From Actinostola sp. cb2023 (taxonomy: Eukaryota > Cnidaria > Anthozoa > Actiniaria > Actinostolidae): a stretch of DNA of 64,000 nucleotides. The DNA is taken from contig JAUJYZ010001262.1 in NCBI GenBank assembly GCA_033675265.1, positions 90,205-154,204 of the forward strand. Reading direction: 5' to 3'. How positions within the stretch are numbered: position 1 is the first letter of the stretch; each line of letters begins with the position of its first letter. Below are positions 58,901-63,674 of the stretch, in pieces. A program made the translations under genes and the position numbers. The notes below the pieces were generated by a model. That model saw only the letters and a list, made by a program, of their open reading frames with translations, was not told the origin of the DNA and ran no database searches.

Positions 58901-61900
58901 GCCAGTCCCTTGCAGCGCGAGTATAAATAAGAGCTCTGCATCTAATTACTGCCCAGTTCGCGTAAGAACCCTTCACTACGCTACCTATCCTTACTCAGTC
59001 ATGGCCGATGAACAAATTCCTGTCCCAACTGCTGTTGAACAAGCCCAGGCGTTGAGAATTCAACCCAACCAAGTATATAAGTACCTGCTGCGAATCCAGA
59101 CCATGGTCCTTTCAGGTATAAACGTTTTATAGGTCGTTTTCAATTTCGTTCGATTTCCTTCGGCTCCCTAAAAGTTTGCACGTGTGTTGAACTCTACAGT
59201 GAGTTTTTGTTTTATAGCGTGCGTCGCCTCGCAAACACCGGGTTTGTGGAGTTGTATTTCCCTCGGCTCCCTAAAAGTTTGCACGTGTGTTGAACTCTAA
59301 TGTGAGTGTTTGTGTACCGTGCTTCGCCTCGCAAACACCGGGTTTGTGGAGTTGCATTTCCCTCGGCTCCCTAAAAGTTTGCACGTGTGTTGAACTCTAC
59401 AGTGAGTTTTTGTTTACCGTGCTTCGCCTCGCAAACACCGGGTTTGTGGAGTTGCATTTCCCTCGGCTCCCTAAACGTTTGCACGTGTGTTGAACTCTAA
59501 AGTGAGTTTTTGTGTACCGTGCTTCGCCTCGCAAACACCGGGTTTGTGGAGTTGCATTTCCCTCGGCTCCCTAAAAGTTTGCACGTGTGTTGGCTCTAAA
59601 GTGAGTGTTTGTTTACCGTGCTCGCCTCGCAAACACCGGGTCTGTGGAGTTGCATTTCCCTCGGCTCCCTAAACGTTTGCACGTATGTTGAACTCTAAAG
59701 TGAGTTTTTGTGTACCGTGCTTCGCCTCGCAAACACCGGGTTTGTGGAGTTGCATTTCCCTCAGCTCCCTAAAAGTTTGCACGTGTGTTGAATTCTATAT
59801 ACAGTGAGTTTTTGTTTATGGCCGTGCTTCGCCTCGCAAACACAGGGTTTGTGGAGTTGCCTTTCCCTCAGTTTCCCTTCTCGGTTGTTTGTTTGTGTTC
59901 TATAGTCGGTACTATACAACATGATACAACGTCATCTTTACTTTATGCATGCTTTCCCTCCCCTTTGCCTCGTTTATAAGTTTTGCATGCTTAGGGGTAT
60001 GAGGTTGAACATTGTCGTATGGCTTGTGCTTGATATTTCCCTTTGCGTACCGTGACGTAATGTCCAAGCATTCTAGTTGCATGGTTAATGTTGAGCAATG
60101 ATTTCCCTTAGCGTTATTATTACTATTATAGCGTTCTGCACCCTATATATTGTCAAGACGGTGCAAATTCGACTGAGTTGTTCGGTTTTGGGTATATTTG
60201 TGTTTTCGACATTTGCAGATTTGCTGCTTCTCGCATTTGCATCCAATTTGGTGTTGTATTGTTTGTCTTTGTTGTTGTCCCTCCCTCCACACCTCCCTTT
60301 GTTTCCTATCCTTTGTGATTGTCTCCCTTTGTTATTCCTGTTTTCGCATATCATTGATTGTGCGTGCCTTACGGTATTATCACTGTTGGCCCTTTGTGGG
60401 CTCTACAATAATTATTAATTCGGTGATGGTGTTGTGCCTCAGATACGTGGTACTGTCCCTGTTCGTTTTACTTTCGGTTTATTTCCGTTGCTCTAACATT
60501 TTGTGGAGTTTTTGTTTTGTGTCCTCTCCCGCGCTATTTGGGTTTTCCCTATCTCCTATGGTAGCCTGAAAGGGTGTCTAATGCCCTAGTCGGATTACTG
60601 ACGCTCAGGCTGTCATCCCTTGGGTGGGTTACTCCCGCGCAGAAACGCTTTACCTTATATTTCCATCTTCTTTTACCACCCAAGGGCTGGCAGCCTGTAG
60701 ATTATCGATTCACGCCCACCTTTCTGTGGCTGCAGCTGCCTCCATATATAGTGTCATACACTAGCTTGAACAGTCTCGCGCGTTTCACTATGCCTTCCAC
60801 GCAAGCCACTCATCCTAAGGTTTGGGTGGTTGGAGGGTCCTGCCTAGTTAAGTTTTTGGACTTGGCTTTTTGAGTATTGGCAAAGGTCTCGAGTGACTTG
60901 GTATTAGACCGCATCAAACGCTAAGCTTCTGGGCGCGGGCGCATTTCTCCATCTCTTATTAAGCGAGCGTGAAGGGGACTGCCGCGAATAGTATGCTATT
61001 CGCGCCAGTCCCTTGCAGCGCGAGTATAAATAAGAGCTCTGCATCTAATTACTGCCCAGTTCGCGTAAGAAACCCTTCGGCTATTGGCAGCCGTGACCTG
61101 GCTTGACACTCTCTTTCGCGCTTGCTTCCAAAAGCTACCGTGCTCTTTCCTTTCCCCTCCCCTCCCTGACCCTATCCCTTTGCACTTCCAACTCACTCAA
61201 GCGCGGTTGCATTTCTCCATCTCTTATTAAGCGAGCGTGAAGGGGACTGCCGCGAATAGTATGCTATCCACCGGATAAGTCTTATCCAACGGATAAAATT
61301 TATTGGATAACTGCATCAGTTTTATCCGTTGGATAAGACTTATCCGGTGGATAGCGCTATTCACCTTTCGTGCAACCAGGGCCTGATGATCGCGTAATAA
61401 GGATCACATTACCTTTCAAGGACCAAATATCTGCAGACTCTGTTAGACGTCAAATGCGTGACCTTGGCAACAAGATTGGTGTTACTTTGCAGCCTATTTG
61501 CCTGAGTAGAAAGATCGAGAACATCTTGCCACCTAATGAAATCAAGCATTCTATCGTCAACAAACAATGTGTTGTATACAATTTTAAATGTAATTTGTGT
61601 GATGCAAATTATGTAATGTTTACAGTCAGACACCTTCATCAAACACATTGATGAACATACGAACTATAACATTCCTCATCGATTGGTCGATAGGTCCATG
61701 AAAATCATGGCGTCAACCAACCTTCTTCTTTTGACAAACAGTTCACCATCCTAAAGAAGTGCAAAGGGAAATTGGACGTTTCTCATTTATGAGATGTTAT
61801 TCATTAAGAAAACTCAAAACCTAGCTTGAACATTCAGTCGGACTCCATACGTGCTAAACTCTTTGTTTAGTTATATTTTTATTTCTTAGCTTTTTCTATA

Positions 61901-63248
61901 TTGTTTTATTCTTTGTATGTAATTTATTCATTAGTGTCCATTGTCATATTTTTCTATATATAGTTTATTCTTAGATTTATTGTTTGACTTGATAAGGACG
62001 CTTGTAACGTCGAAAACGTCGTCGACTTACTTTTAATTAAGAATGCCCTTAAGTTTTTACAACCTTTTATCGCTCAACTTTAGAGTAAAATATTTTTTAT
62101 TATTGTTAATATTGTTTTTCGGAGTACAATTAGCACATCCGTGATACGCTGAAATCTGACTTTAAATAAAGTTTATGTATGTATATATGTATGGCATAGC
62201 ATTGCAGGGGCGGATACAGCGGGGGTGGATTGGGTGGCTAGCCACCCCCTCTAGAGGTTTAACAATAGAAAATATGAATTAGAAGTATTGTATGTGTTCC
62301 GGCTACCACTCCCTTTCATGCTTCGCGTTATTACACGGTTTAGGGAGAAACCGGTTGTAAACCAGCCTTGGTCAGAGCAGAGCATGATTCATAGCGCGTT
62401 CTAATTACGGACTTTCATGAATTAAAGGATTGTCCGATTCGATTCAGCGGGCATTGAAATTCTCAAGTGTTATGCTATTTTCAATATGCATTGGTTTGCT
62501 GAGACAGTGTAGGAAGTAATTAGCGATACGCGTAAATCAAAAATAACTTTTAGAGAACGCTGGAAAATAGCATTTCCGAGCCTCTAGATTGCAGAATTTT
62601 CAGGGGGAGTATCTCCCCCCATACCCCTCTAGCGCCTCACGCCTACGGCGCTAGCTACGCGTCCCCCCCCCCCCACTGTTTGGCCTTTGCTACGGCCCTG
62701 GTTCACTTTTGTGTACCAGCACAAAAAAAAATATAATAAATATATATATACCTCAGAAAGTTAAATAATTCCCCATTTTTAAGCATAGTTGAACAGCATT
62801 TTCATGATTGTATAAATGTTCCAAATGTGGTTTCTCTTTTTCATTTGTTCTTTGTTTACATAGGTTCAATACTCCTACTATTTTCGACGGCAAATGGCAT
62901 CACATCTGCCTAACCTGGAATAATACCGAAGCAAAAGTACACATTCTACGTCGATGGTGTCCAAATAGGTGATCGAAGTGTGAATAAGGACCACGTTATC
63001 AAAAAGGGTGCACTCGTTCTTGGACAAGATCAGGATAGCTACAAAGGAGGTTTTGATTTCATTACAAAGCTTCCAAGGCAATATGACGAGTGTTAACCTG
63101 TGGGACAAGGCCCTTACAGCACAAGAGGTATCTGTCCTGGCTAAATCATGTACGACTGGCGAGGGGAAACATCGTCAAGTGGTCAGATCTCAAAGATAAA
63201 GGAGAAGGAGATGTCAAGCTTATCTGCACTTCTACCTGTGTTGGTTGA
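33890..63248 (+). CDS. Secreted PAN-EGF-TSP1-pentraxin protein, six exons in 29 kb (copy B)
   Basis: Exons 33890-33932, 35351-35613, 35942-36020, 36093-36263, 55956-56196 and 62864-63248, all with GT/AG borders. Splice phases agree at every junction (1, 0, 1, 1, 2). The product is a signal peptide, a PAN/apple domain, a Cys-rich EGF-like segment, a thrombospondin type-1 repeat and a pentraxin domain, about 385 residues in all. It should be an extracellular lectin- or matrix-like protein; pentraxins bind Ca2+ and surface ligands, and PAN and TSP1 bind proteins and glycans. The last exon carries three single-base gains in A, T and G runs (62933, 63051, 63163) compared with copy A, which together restore frame by the end but scramble the middle. 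Either these are assembly errors or the gene is decayed. Introns 4 and 5 are swollen by nested mobile elements. Confidence 0.75.
34148..34577. mobile_element. Two adjacent foldback MITEs in intron 1
   Basis: 34148-34290: CCGCTGTAGTCCTTGACAAAA pairs with TTTTGTCAAGGACAGCGG. 34440-34577: ATGGCTCCCAAATTTCAATTG pairs imperfectly with the right arm (AAATTTGGGAGCCAT), with an inner TGGACTGACTGA/TAGTCAGTC pair. The second has the same architecture as the element at 23363-23521. Confidence 0.65.
34578..35350 (+). other. Rest of intron 1
   Basis: 34610-34810 is foldback-like sequence related to 41140-41260 (AGCCAATAGGAGTAAAGCAAAATTGG). 35040-35160 is a diverged copy of the dispersed repeat at 8860-8930 (CTCCAAGAATTATT). 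No exon is seen. Confidence 0.5.
35351..35613 (+). CDS. Exon 2: PAN/apple domain
   Basis: It encodes GEGGCKNLNYLDC... to ...EYCPIE. Six further Cys-bearing blocks (LEVCQQNCFREGKCVSYN, IRTCELNAADH, FEYCP) match the apple/PAN pattern, in which a central CxxxC pairs and the LE/C..C.....C..Y core is diagnostic. Acceptor CACAG, donor GAG/GTGAGT. Confidence 0.8.
35942..36020 (+). CDS. Exon 3: EGF-like segment
   Basis: NRCSTNPCPAERLCTPDFAW followed by DTFNCD. Cys spacing (C4C5C...C) and the position after a PAN domain fit a half or complete EGF-like module, as in many cnidarian secreted proteins. It begins in phase 0 and ends in phase 1. Confidence 0.7.
36093..36263 (+). CDS. Exon 4: thrombospondin type-1 repeat
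   Basis: It begins DGGWTQWGPWPDVC with the WxxWxxW motif, followed by CRQTRKRSCSNPVPQRSG, NCAG and TREC. Five of the six canonical Cys are present; the final one is missing. The phase 1 donor (AGCG/GTAAAA) joins the pentraxin exon to give GAT. Confidence 0.8.
36264..37459 (+). other. Intron 4, first part
   Basis: No recognisable exon or repeat between the TSP1 exon and the word-repeat element. A minus-strand frame at 36346-36588 has no motif. Confidence 0.4.
37460..38132. mobile_element. 673-bp TIR element with GAAACGGCGGAAA word-repeat arms
   Basis: The ends GGTCGCGATAAAAGGCTGAA and their complement are flanked by a 12-bp duplication, CCAAGCAGAGCG (37448-37459 and 38133-38144). About 110-170 bp of each arm is an irregular array of 'GCTGAAACGGCGGAAA' words, inverted between the arms. 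The middle (37570-37960) has no recognisable gene. A target duplication of this length suggests a Mutator-like relative; that is inference. Confidence 0.8.
38145..38631. other. Intron 4 DNA before the duplication
   Basis: A 123-codon minus-strand frame (38266-38637) with no recognised domain. No other structure. Confidence 0.35.
38632..38956 (+). repeat. Segmental duplication, copy B, first block
   Basis: Matches 8311-8590 at nearly every position, with a 40-bp extra piece at about 38862-38900. It ends at TATACTCTG, the left target duplication of the 11.4-kb transposon. Confidence 0.85.
39878..40574. mobile_element. 697-bp foldback MITE nested in the left arm
   Basis: The ends CTCAAGTATATTAAGGCCTG and their complement (CCTTAATATACTTGAG) are flanked by TT. 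The right arm of the host transposon shows the uninterrupted sequence CCGTCCGCCTTATTTTCGAG (about 49700-49720). Inverted similarity extends most of the way to the centre. Several CACGTG palindromes (TCACGTGAC) recur at 40035, 40051, 40229 and 40410. Confidence 0.8.
40965..42576. mobile_element. About 1.6-kb insertion in the left arm, ends unclear
   Basis: The left-arm sequence breaks at GGAAAAATA and resumes at TTTCTACTAATTTTATTTAT; the right arm (about 49290-49335) has only about 16 bp between these. The insert starts with a large hairpin (40974-41107: AAATTCATTGGATGACG, GGCGATATCGCAC and their complements) and repeats GAATTCCACGTTGAATTC near both ends (41000 and 42500). No coding region is recognised. 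Confidence 0.6.
43457..48219 (+). pseudogene. Large multi-exon DDE-type transposase with C2H2 finger
   Basis: Order of parts: an N-terminal Cys-rich segment in short exons (from ATG 43457; IIVCPKHRDSLGIYW at about 43680; ICRRCREKLADL at 44570); an acidic linker and a helical block (44757-45340, ending YIPNLTRYQF); a block VRKSLQGLDN (45670-45700); and a catalytic RNase H-like core with VLIVQDFAMKFLP (Asp 46496), YYRQDNAGCYHC (Asp 46745) and FDFCDPQGGKG (46841, Asp where Glu is common). Then follow GGIEGVRVVFVE, a C2H2 finger (CPEDGC...H....H, 47490-47550), and a homeodomain-like block (RRTRFNEKQKKYIEKKF...FFSRF) ending at TAA 48219. The same arrangement occurs in unnamed proteins widespread in cnidarian and fish genomes (recalled, not searched). 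Five frame breaks are each a single extra A or T in a run (45343, 45511, 46349, 46873, 47530). No in-frame nonsense substitution is seen. Confidence 0.75.
43902..44010. repeat. G-run followed by a duplicated exon end
   Basis: A G run of more than 30 bases interrupted once, then GGGGGTACTCCC (the start of the repeat family seen at 52020), then an exact copy (about 43957-44010) of 43528-43582, the end of transposase exon 1 and its donor site (TCACTTCTGAAGAAGATC). This may be a true duplication around a repeat insertion or an assembly join. Confidence 0.7.
48658..50356 (-). repeat. Right inverted arm of the 11.4-kb transposon
   Basis: 48658-49310 is inverted to 42580-43225, 49320-49715 to 40577-40945, and 49845-49911 to 39725-39790, with the last 30 bp inverted to the left terminus. 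It includes a minus-strand frame (49399-49608) that mirrors one at 40675-40884; this is shared repeat DNA, not a gene. Confidence 0.85.
50366..50560 (+). repeat. Segmental duplication, copy B, second block
   Basis: Matches 8590-8776 (AAGGTCCCGCTGATTG... to ...CATGAATAATT) and is cut by the Ngaro element at AATT. Confidence 0.85.
50561..51016 (-). repeat. Split direct repeats B1-A2-B2 of the Ngaro element
   Basis: Two 121-bp X copies (CCCCCAACTAACATGACCAC...) flank one 180-bp Y copy (TGAAATAATAGAATCGCAAT...). A 34-bp G-rich spacer (50682-50715) separates the first X from Y. Confidence 0.9.
51058..52015 (-). CDS. Tyrosine recombinase of the Ngaro element (two frameshifts)
   Basis: The long open part is 51134-51865. 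It contains the first catalytic Arg in FFLMARLANIVP, a HxxR box in YRGHSFRRGAASWAF, and the IGIPGEIIQI helix. The catalytic Tyr lies in a shifted frame, WTSDAYKRYLEF, after a one-base gain near 51160. The N-terminal part (SAYADGTFSNLKTQFRTY, 51886-52015) is in another frame across an A7 run (51913-51919). With these corrected the domain would continue from the RNase H frame. It catalyses integration and excision of the circular DNA intermediate. Confidence 0.8.
52016..52415. mobile_element. G-run 'gggatagggta' repeat nested in the Ngaro element
   Basis: It starts with a G22+ run and GGTACTCCCCTATATACG, then repeats 'CTGGGATAGGGTATGG' words five times, and ends CCCCCCCCGGGG. It is flanked by GCGAAGACCC (52010-52019) and GCGAAGATCCC (52416-52426), an imperfect 10-11 bp duplication. 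It separates the RNase H frame from the recombinase frame. A truncated relative is at 43902-43955. Confidence 0.75.
52398..54326 (-). CDS. Reverse transcriptase-RNase H of the Ngaro element
   Basis: About 640 codons, open from the Gag stop (54327-54329) to 52398. The RT carries RRVIVDLSWPKGSAVNDGIP, LLFKRDLRKAYRQFPV (first Asp), MGLRSAAMACQR and NYLDDFIG (the YxDD box). RNase H has VFDTDACLSGCGGI, NSLELLTVVVAL, VRCDNLVAV and HLAGVNNTAADLLS, the DIRS/Ngaro type. The 3' end is displaced by the nested G-run repeat, and the last few codons (RPRGGH) come from that insert. It shares its frame with Gag, separated only by one UGA. Confidence 0.88.
   Translation of the reverse strand: MVGECFTSVVPCNGDDPTSRPLIVLNQDCVSSVCCLSRLNFQDIVDFTIHDCFGQDGSSSVIHDSGFNHYFCNAHRIVSQTGLPNYVGARLPVPSHLEVPLWRRLLQDYDDSVVCDFLDFGWPVGYTKLERPVFDIRTAHQGAHNFPQAVKEYLVNEVQLGRIAGPFALNQSPFPDELIVSPLNTSTERRVIVDLSWPKGSAVNDGIPTDSFLGTPITLTYPTVDTIVDFVITHGRGCLLFKRDLRKAYRQFPVDPADYHYLGYSWNNELYFDTVLTMGLRSAAMACQRTTSAVTWILTQRGYTICNYLDDFIGVEPACHAETAYTDLGTLLSSLGLIESVSKASPPSTVAVCLGVEIDTVNFTVSVSSERLLELEHLLPQWLNKRTTTKSALQSLLGKLVFVSKCVRQSRVFISRILDLLRRVGHNHHHINLNADFRKDIQWWCRFLRQYNGVSIINTARWSSPGEVFDTDACLSGCGGISGDQYFHSSFPDFIVAQSLDINSLELLTVVVALKLWGDRWKGLRLTVRCDNLVAVTVLTTGKCRNPFLSACLREICYYTSVHRFELRAVHLAGVNNTAADLLSRWSVDPTAPQRFLNFVDHQNLTEVPVPDQFFLVDNPLRFITDPSLQRLKRDLRPRGGH
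54327..54329 (-). promoter_or_regulatory. Possible stop-codon readthrough site between Gag and RT
   Basis: Gag and the RT frame are in the same phase and separated by a single UGA followed by CUG. No other stop occurs until the nested insertion. UGA followed by C is the weakest termination context, so readthrough is a plausible way to make Gag-Pol. A simple mutation or sequence error is the alternative. Confidence 0.4.
54327..55430 (-). CDS. Gag of the Ngaro element
   Basis: Start MGKPKRDSPCSGCGIVKSQ at 55430, chosen over an upstream in-frame Met because it follows the Y repeat directly and opens with a Cys-rich head. A coiled-coil-like stretch lies at about residues 75-105 (VEGLKAQVTTLQKDQADL). 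The middle (LTIDEFVAGYGQILLS...) is capsid-like. A C-terminal Cys/His cluster (CRDYQRSSC...H.....W.RHICASCW) probably binds nucleic acid. The frame ends TGA CTG. Confidence 0.8.
   Translation of the reverse strand: MGKPKRDSPCSGCGIVKSQHSFGRPSKDCEGPSPPDPSPLVEVVEHEDVSIPPATLSQDPPDVLASILAAVEGLKAQVTTLQKDQADLRASVNTTNNNSAHRVASLGTPTLPSSRGVALPELRQMEGLVQQANDQMADFNLGGDASSDSSSDHEDRRNAGSASSSGKLKSGKEAKLTSSVLYPQLWPHSHLSFTQVNRDVRFEDLTIDEFVAGYGQILLSTRISELEKTARIRHLISLMYLAHQYEWLNVLSFHGAVLLEIERGMLSWSDSFTHLESRTLYGNTKSSSASASSSTTATAVSPVLFCRDYQRSSCSNTRDHYGYIRGVRKWVRHICASCWVKSRKQEEHREGSSTCPFTDKQDDRTPA
55609..56226 (+). repeat. Segmental duplication, copy B, third block (contains exon 5)
   Basis: Matches 8773-9355, including the CTCGGCCGCGGCTCGTCTTT stretch and the pentraxin exon. 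Confidence 0.85.
55956..56196 (+). CDS. Exon 5: first half of the pentraxin domain
   Basis: 241 bp, the same length as copy A exon 9074-9314, and fully open. It encodes TGKQEVLAFPRKS, VVLESAFDNLAAITIALWVQ, ...FSYATQ and GGASMIR. Codon 56006-56008 (TAC) is Tyr where copy A has a stop. Acceptor TTTTTCAG, donor AAG/GTAAGA. Confidence 0.85.
56227..56447. mobile_element. 221-bp MITE with TTAA target duplication
   Basis: The ends AACACGTTCCAGAATGACTT and the complement GGAACGTGTT are flanked by TTAA (56223-56226 and 56448-56451). Copy A has a single TTAA at the same place (ATTTAAGAAC, about 9341). TTAA insertion is typical of piggyBac and Kolobok relatives. Confidence 0.85.
56695..56890 (-). mobile_element. 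Inverted Penelope-like 3' tail
   Basis: The sequence is the reverse complement of the Penelope tail at about 61895-62100 (TCAACTTTAGAGTAAAAT, GTCGTCGACTTACTTTTA). Only the tail is present. It lies 1 kb upstream of the main fragment in copy B, in opposite orientation. Confidence 0.75.
56891..57787. other. Intron 5 DNA
   Basis: 57350-57550 is an inverted copy of 39120-39330 (dispersed repeat, CATGCATAGCTCCTGCTATG...). 57745-57790 resumes the Penelope fragment (ATCAACAATCAACAAGTTTA). Nothing else is recognised. Confidence 0.5.
57792..58813. mobile_element. 1.02-kb TTAA element with about 128-bp TIRs
   Basis: The ends GGTGGCTCACCTTGATTACT and complement, near-perfect over about 128 bp (to CTTTCCAAAAAAGT), are flanked by TTAA (57788-57791 and 58814-58817). 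Copy A keeps one TTAA (AAGTTTAATGCACG, about 10652). The inside (57920-58690) has no recognisable transposase. piggyBac/Kolobok-type, non-autonomous. Confidence 0.88.
58915..58970 (+). promoter_or_regulatory. TATA-type promoter in the A repeat
   Basis: GAGTATAAATAAGAGC at 58919 with an initiator-like TTACTG about 30 bp on. The same promoter recurs in A2 (61023). In this kind of element, transcription from A1 would yield the full-length RNA. Confidence 0.55.
59001..59132 (+). CDS. Small ORF, possible Gag start remnant
   Basis: 43 codons starting MADEQIPVPTAVEQAQALRI and ending in TAG. It opens about 75 bp after the TATA box, where a Gag start would lie. The family is not recognised. It may be a spliced leader exon (TTTCAG/GTATAAAC near 59116) or a remnant. 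Confidence 0.4.
   Translation: MADEQIPVPTAVEQAQALRIQPNQVYKYLLRIQTMVLSGINVL
59158..59870. repeat. About 100-bp minisatellite, seven copies, inside the split-repeat element
   Basis: CGGCTCCCTAAAAGTTTGCA recurs at about 59161, 59264, 59364, 59464, 59564, 59661 and 59761. Each unit also has TTCGCCTCGCAAACACCGGG and TGTGGAGTTG. The copies are very similar. Short open frames across it are by-products. Confidence 0.9.
59871..60940 (+). other. Internal region of the split-repeat element
   Basis: Pyrimidine-rich (CCCTTTG words). A frame at 60574-60873 ends HPKVWVVGGSCLVKFLDLAF, which resembles the opening strand-loop of the SGNH hydrolase domain found in some Ngaro/DIRS proteins (VWIVGSS...). It could be the remnant of such a domain. 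No RT is seen. Confidence 0.35.
61268..62200 (+). mobile_element. Penelope-like fragment, copy B, with second half of the split MITE
   Basis: 61268-61385 is the rest of the palindromic MITE. 61395-61870 encodes the same GIY-YIG-type fragment as copy A (VNKQCVVYNFKCNLCDANYV, stop TAG 61868-61870), with a frameshift at 61640. The tail to 62200 holds GTCGTCGACTTACTTTTAAT and is uninterrupted here, unlike copy A. Confidence 0.75.
62205..62702. mobile_element. About 500-bp repeat insertion specific to copy B
   Basis: It starts AGGGGCGGATACAGCGGGGG and ends GGCCTTTGCTACGGCCCTGG, absent from copy A at 12035. It includes a C run (62665-62678) and 'cccctctagcgcctcacgcctacggcgctagc', like the repeat at 12895-13015. 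The class is unknown. Confidence 0.55.
62864..63248 (+). CDS. Exon 6: second half of the pentraxin domain (three 1-base gains)
   Basis: 385 bp against 382 in copy A. It opens with FNTPTIFDGKWHHICLTW in frame, loses frame at A4 62933-62936, shifts again at T4 63051-63054 and returns to frame at G4 63163-63166, ending at the same TGA. VNLWDKALTAQEVSVLAKSC is readable in the shifted part. The acceptor is TTTACATAG as in copy A. Confidence 0.75.
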
Positions 63249-63541
63249 ATATCGATTCAGACAGACTTTCGAAGACTCGAAAATTGAGATGAATCCGTCG
63301 AACATTTCAAATACAAACTTGATGTAGTCGTTTATGTAAACGTGATCCCACTTCTGGCACCATGTCAAAGGTTTCGGGTTCTATTCAGTACTATGACTAG
63401 GAATACTATAGTTGGTTTCCTAGTTGGTTTAAGCTGCGGAATTATACCAATCAATCAATCATATAGTATATAATCATATATAATCATAGTATAACTAGTA
63501 TACTTCACTTATCATTATTTATATAATATAATATATATAAC
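63249..63541 (+). other. 3' UTR and downstream DNA of the host gene
   Basis: Matches 12580-12790 of copy A, with a small extra piece at about 63303-63350. No AATAAA is evident close to the stop. Confidence 0.5.
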
Positions 63542-63674
63542 AATAGAGTTGATGTCGCGGCGTAAATATGTTTTTTGGCCCGAGTCAGGCTCATTTTGGT
63601 CCGAGCGAGGGTTAAAATGAGCTCTGAGAAAGGCCAAAAACATATATTTACGCCCAAGAACATCAACTCTATTA
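63542..63674. mobile_element. About 130-bp foldback MITE
   Basis: AATAGAGTTGATGT and ACATCAACTCTATT at the ends; inside, GCGTAAATATGTTTTTTGGC pairs with GGCCAAAAACATATATTTAC. Absent from copy A. The remaining DNA to 64000 shows nothing recognisable. Confidence 0.75.

Larger units (their letters stand above)
58897..61267 (+). mobile_element. 2.4-kb non-autonomous element with Ngaro-style split direct repeats
   Basis: A1 (58897-58974, TCGCGCCAGTCCCTTGCAGC...) and A2 (61000-61078) are near-identical. B1 (60941-60999, GCATTTCTCCATCTCTTATT...) and B2 (61209-61267) are identical apart from the edge. The order A1-internal-B1-A2-B2 is that of a Ngaro element. GCTAT occurs at the left edge, the B1/A2 junction and the right edge, and once in the empty site (copy A MITE, about 10731). 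No RT or recombinase is present, so it must be moved by a related autonomous element. It splits the palindromic MITE of copy B. Confidence 0.82.

Noticed and set aside
58732..58941. 69-codon minus-strand frame near the 1-kb TTAA element
   Set aside because: It lies across the TIR and flanking repeat, with no domain.
59287..59672. Repeated 60-70 codon frames
   Set aside because: Products of the 100-bp minisatellite units.
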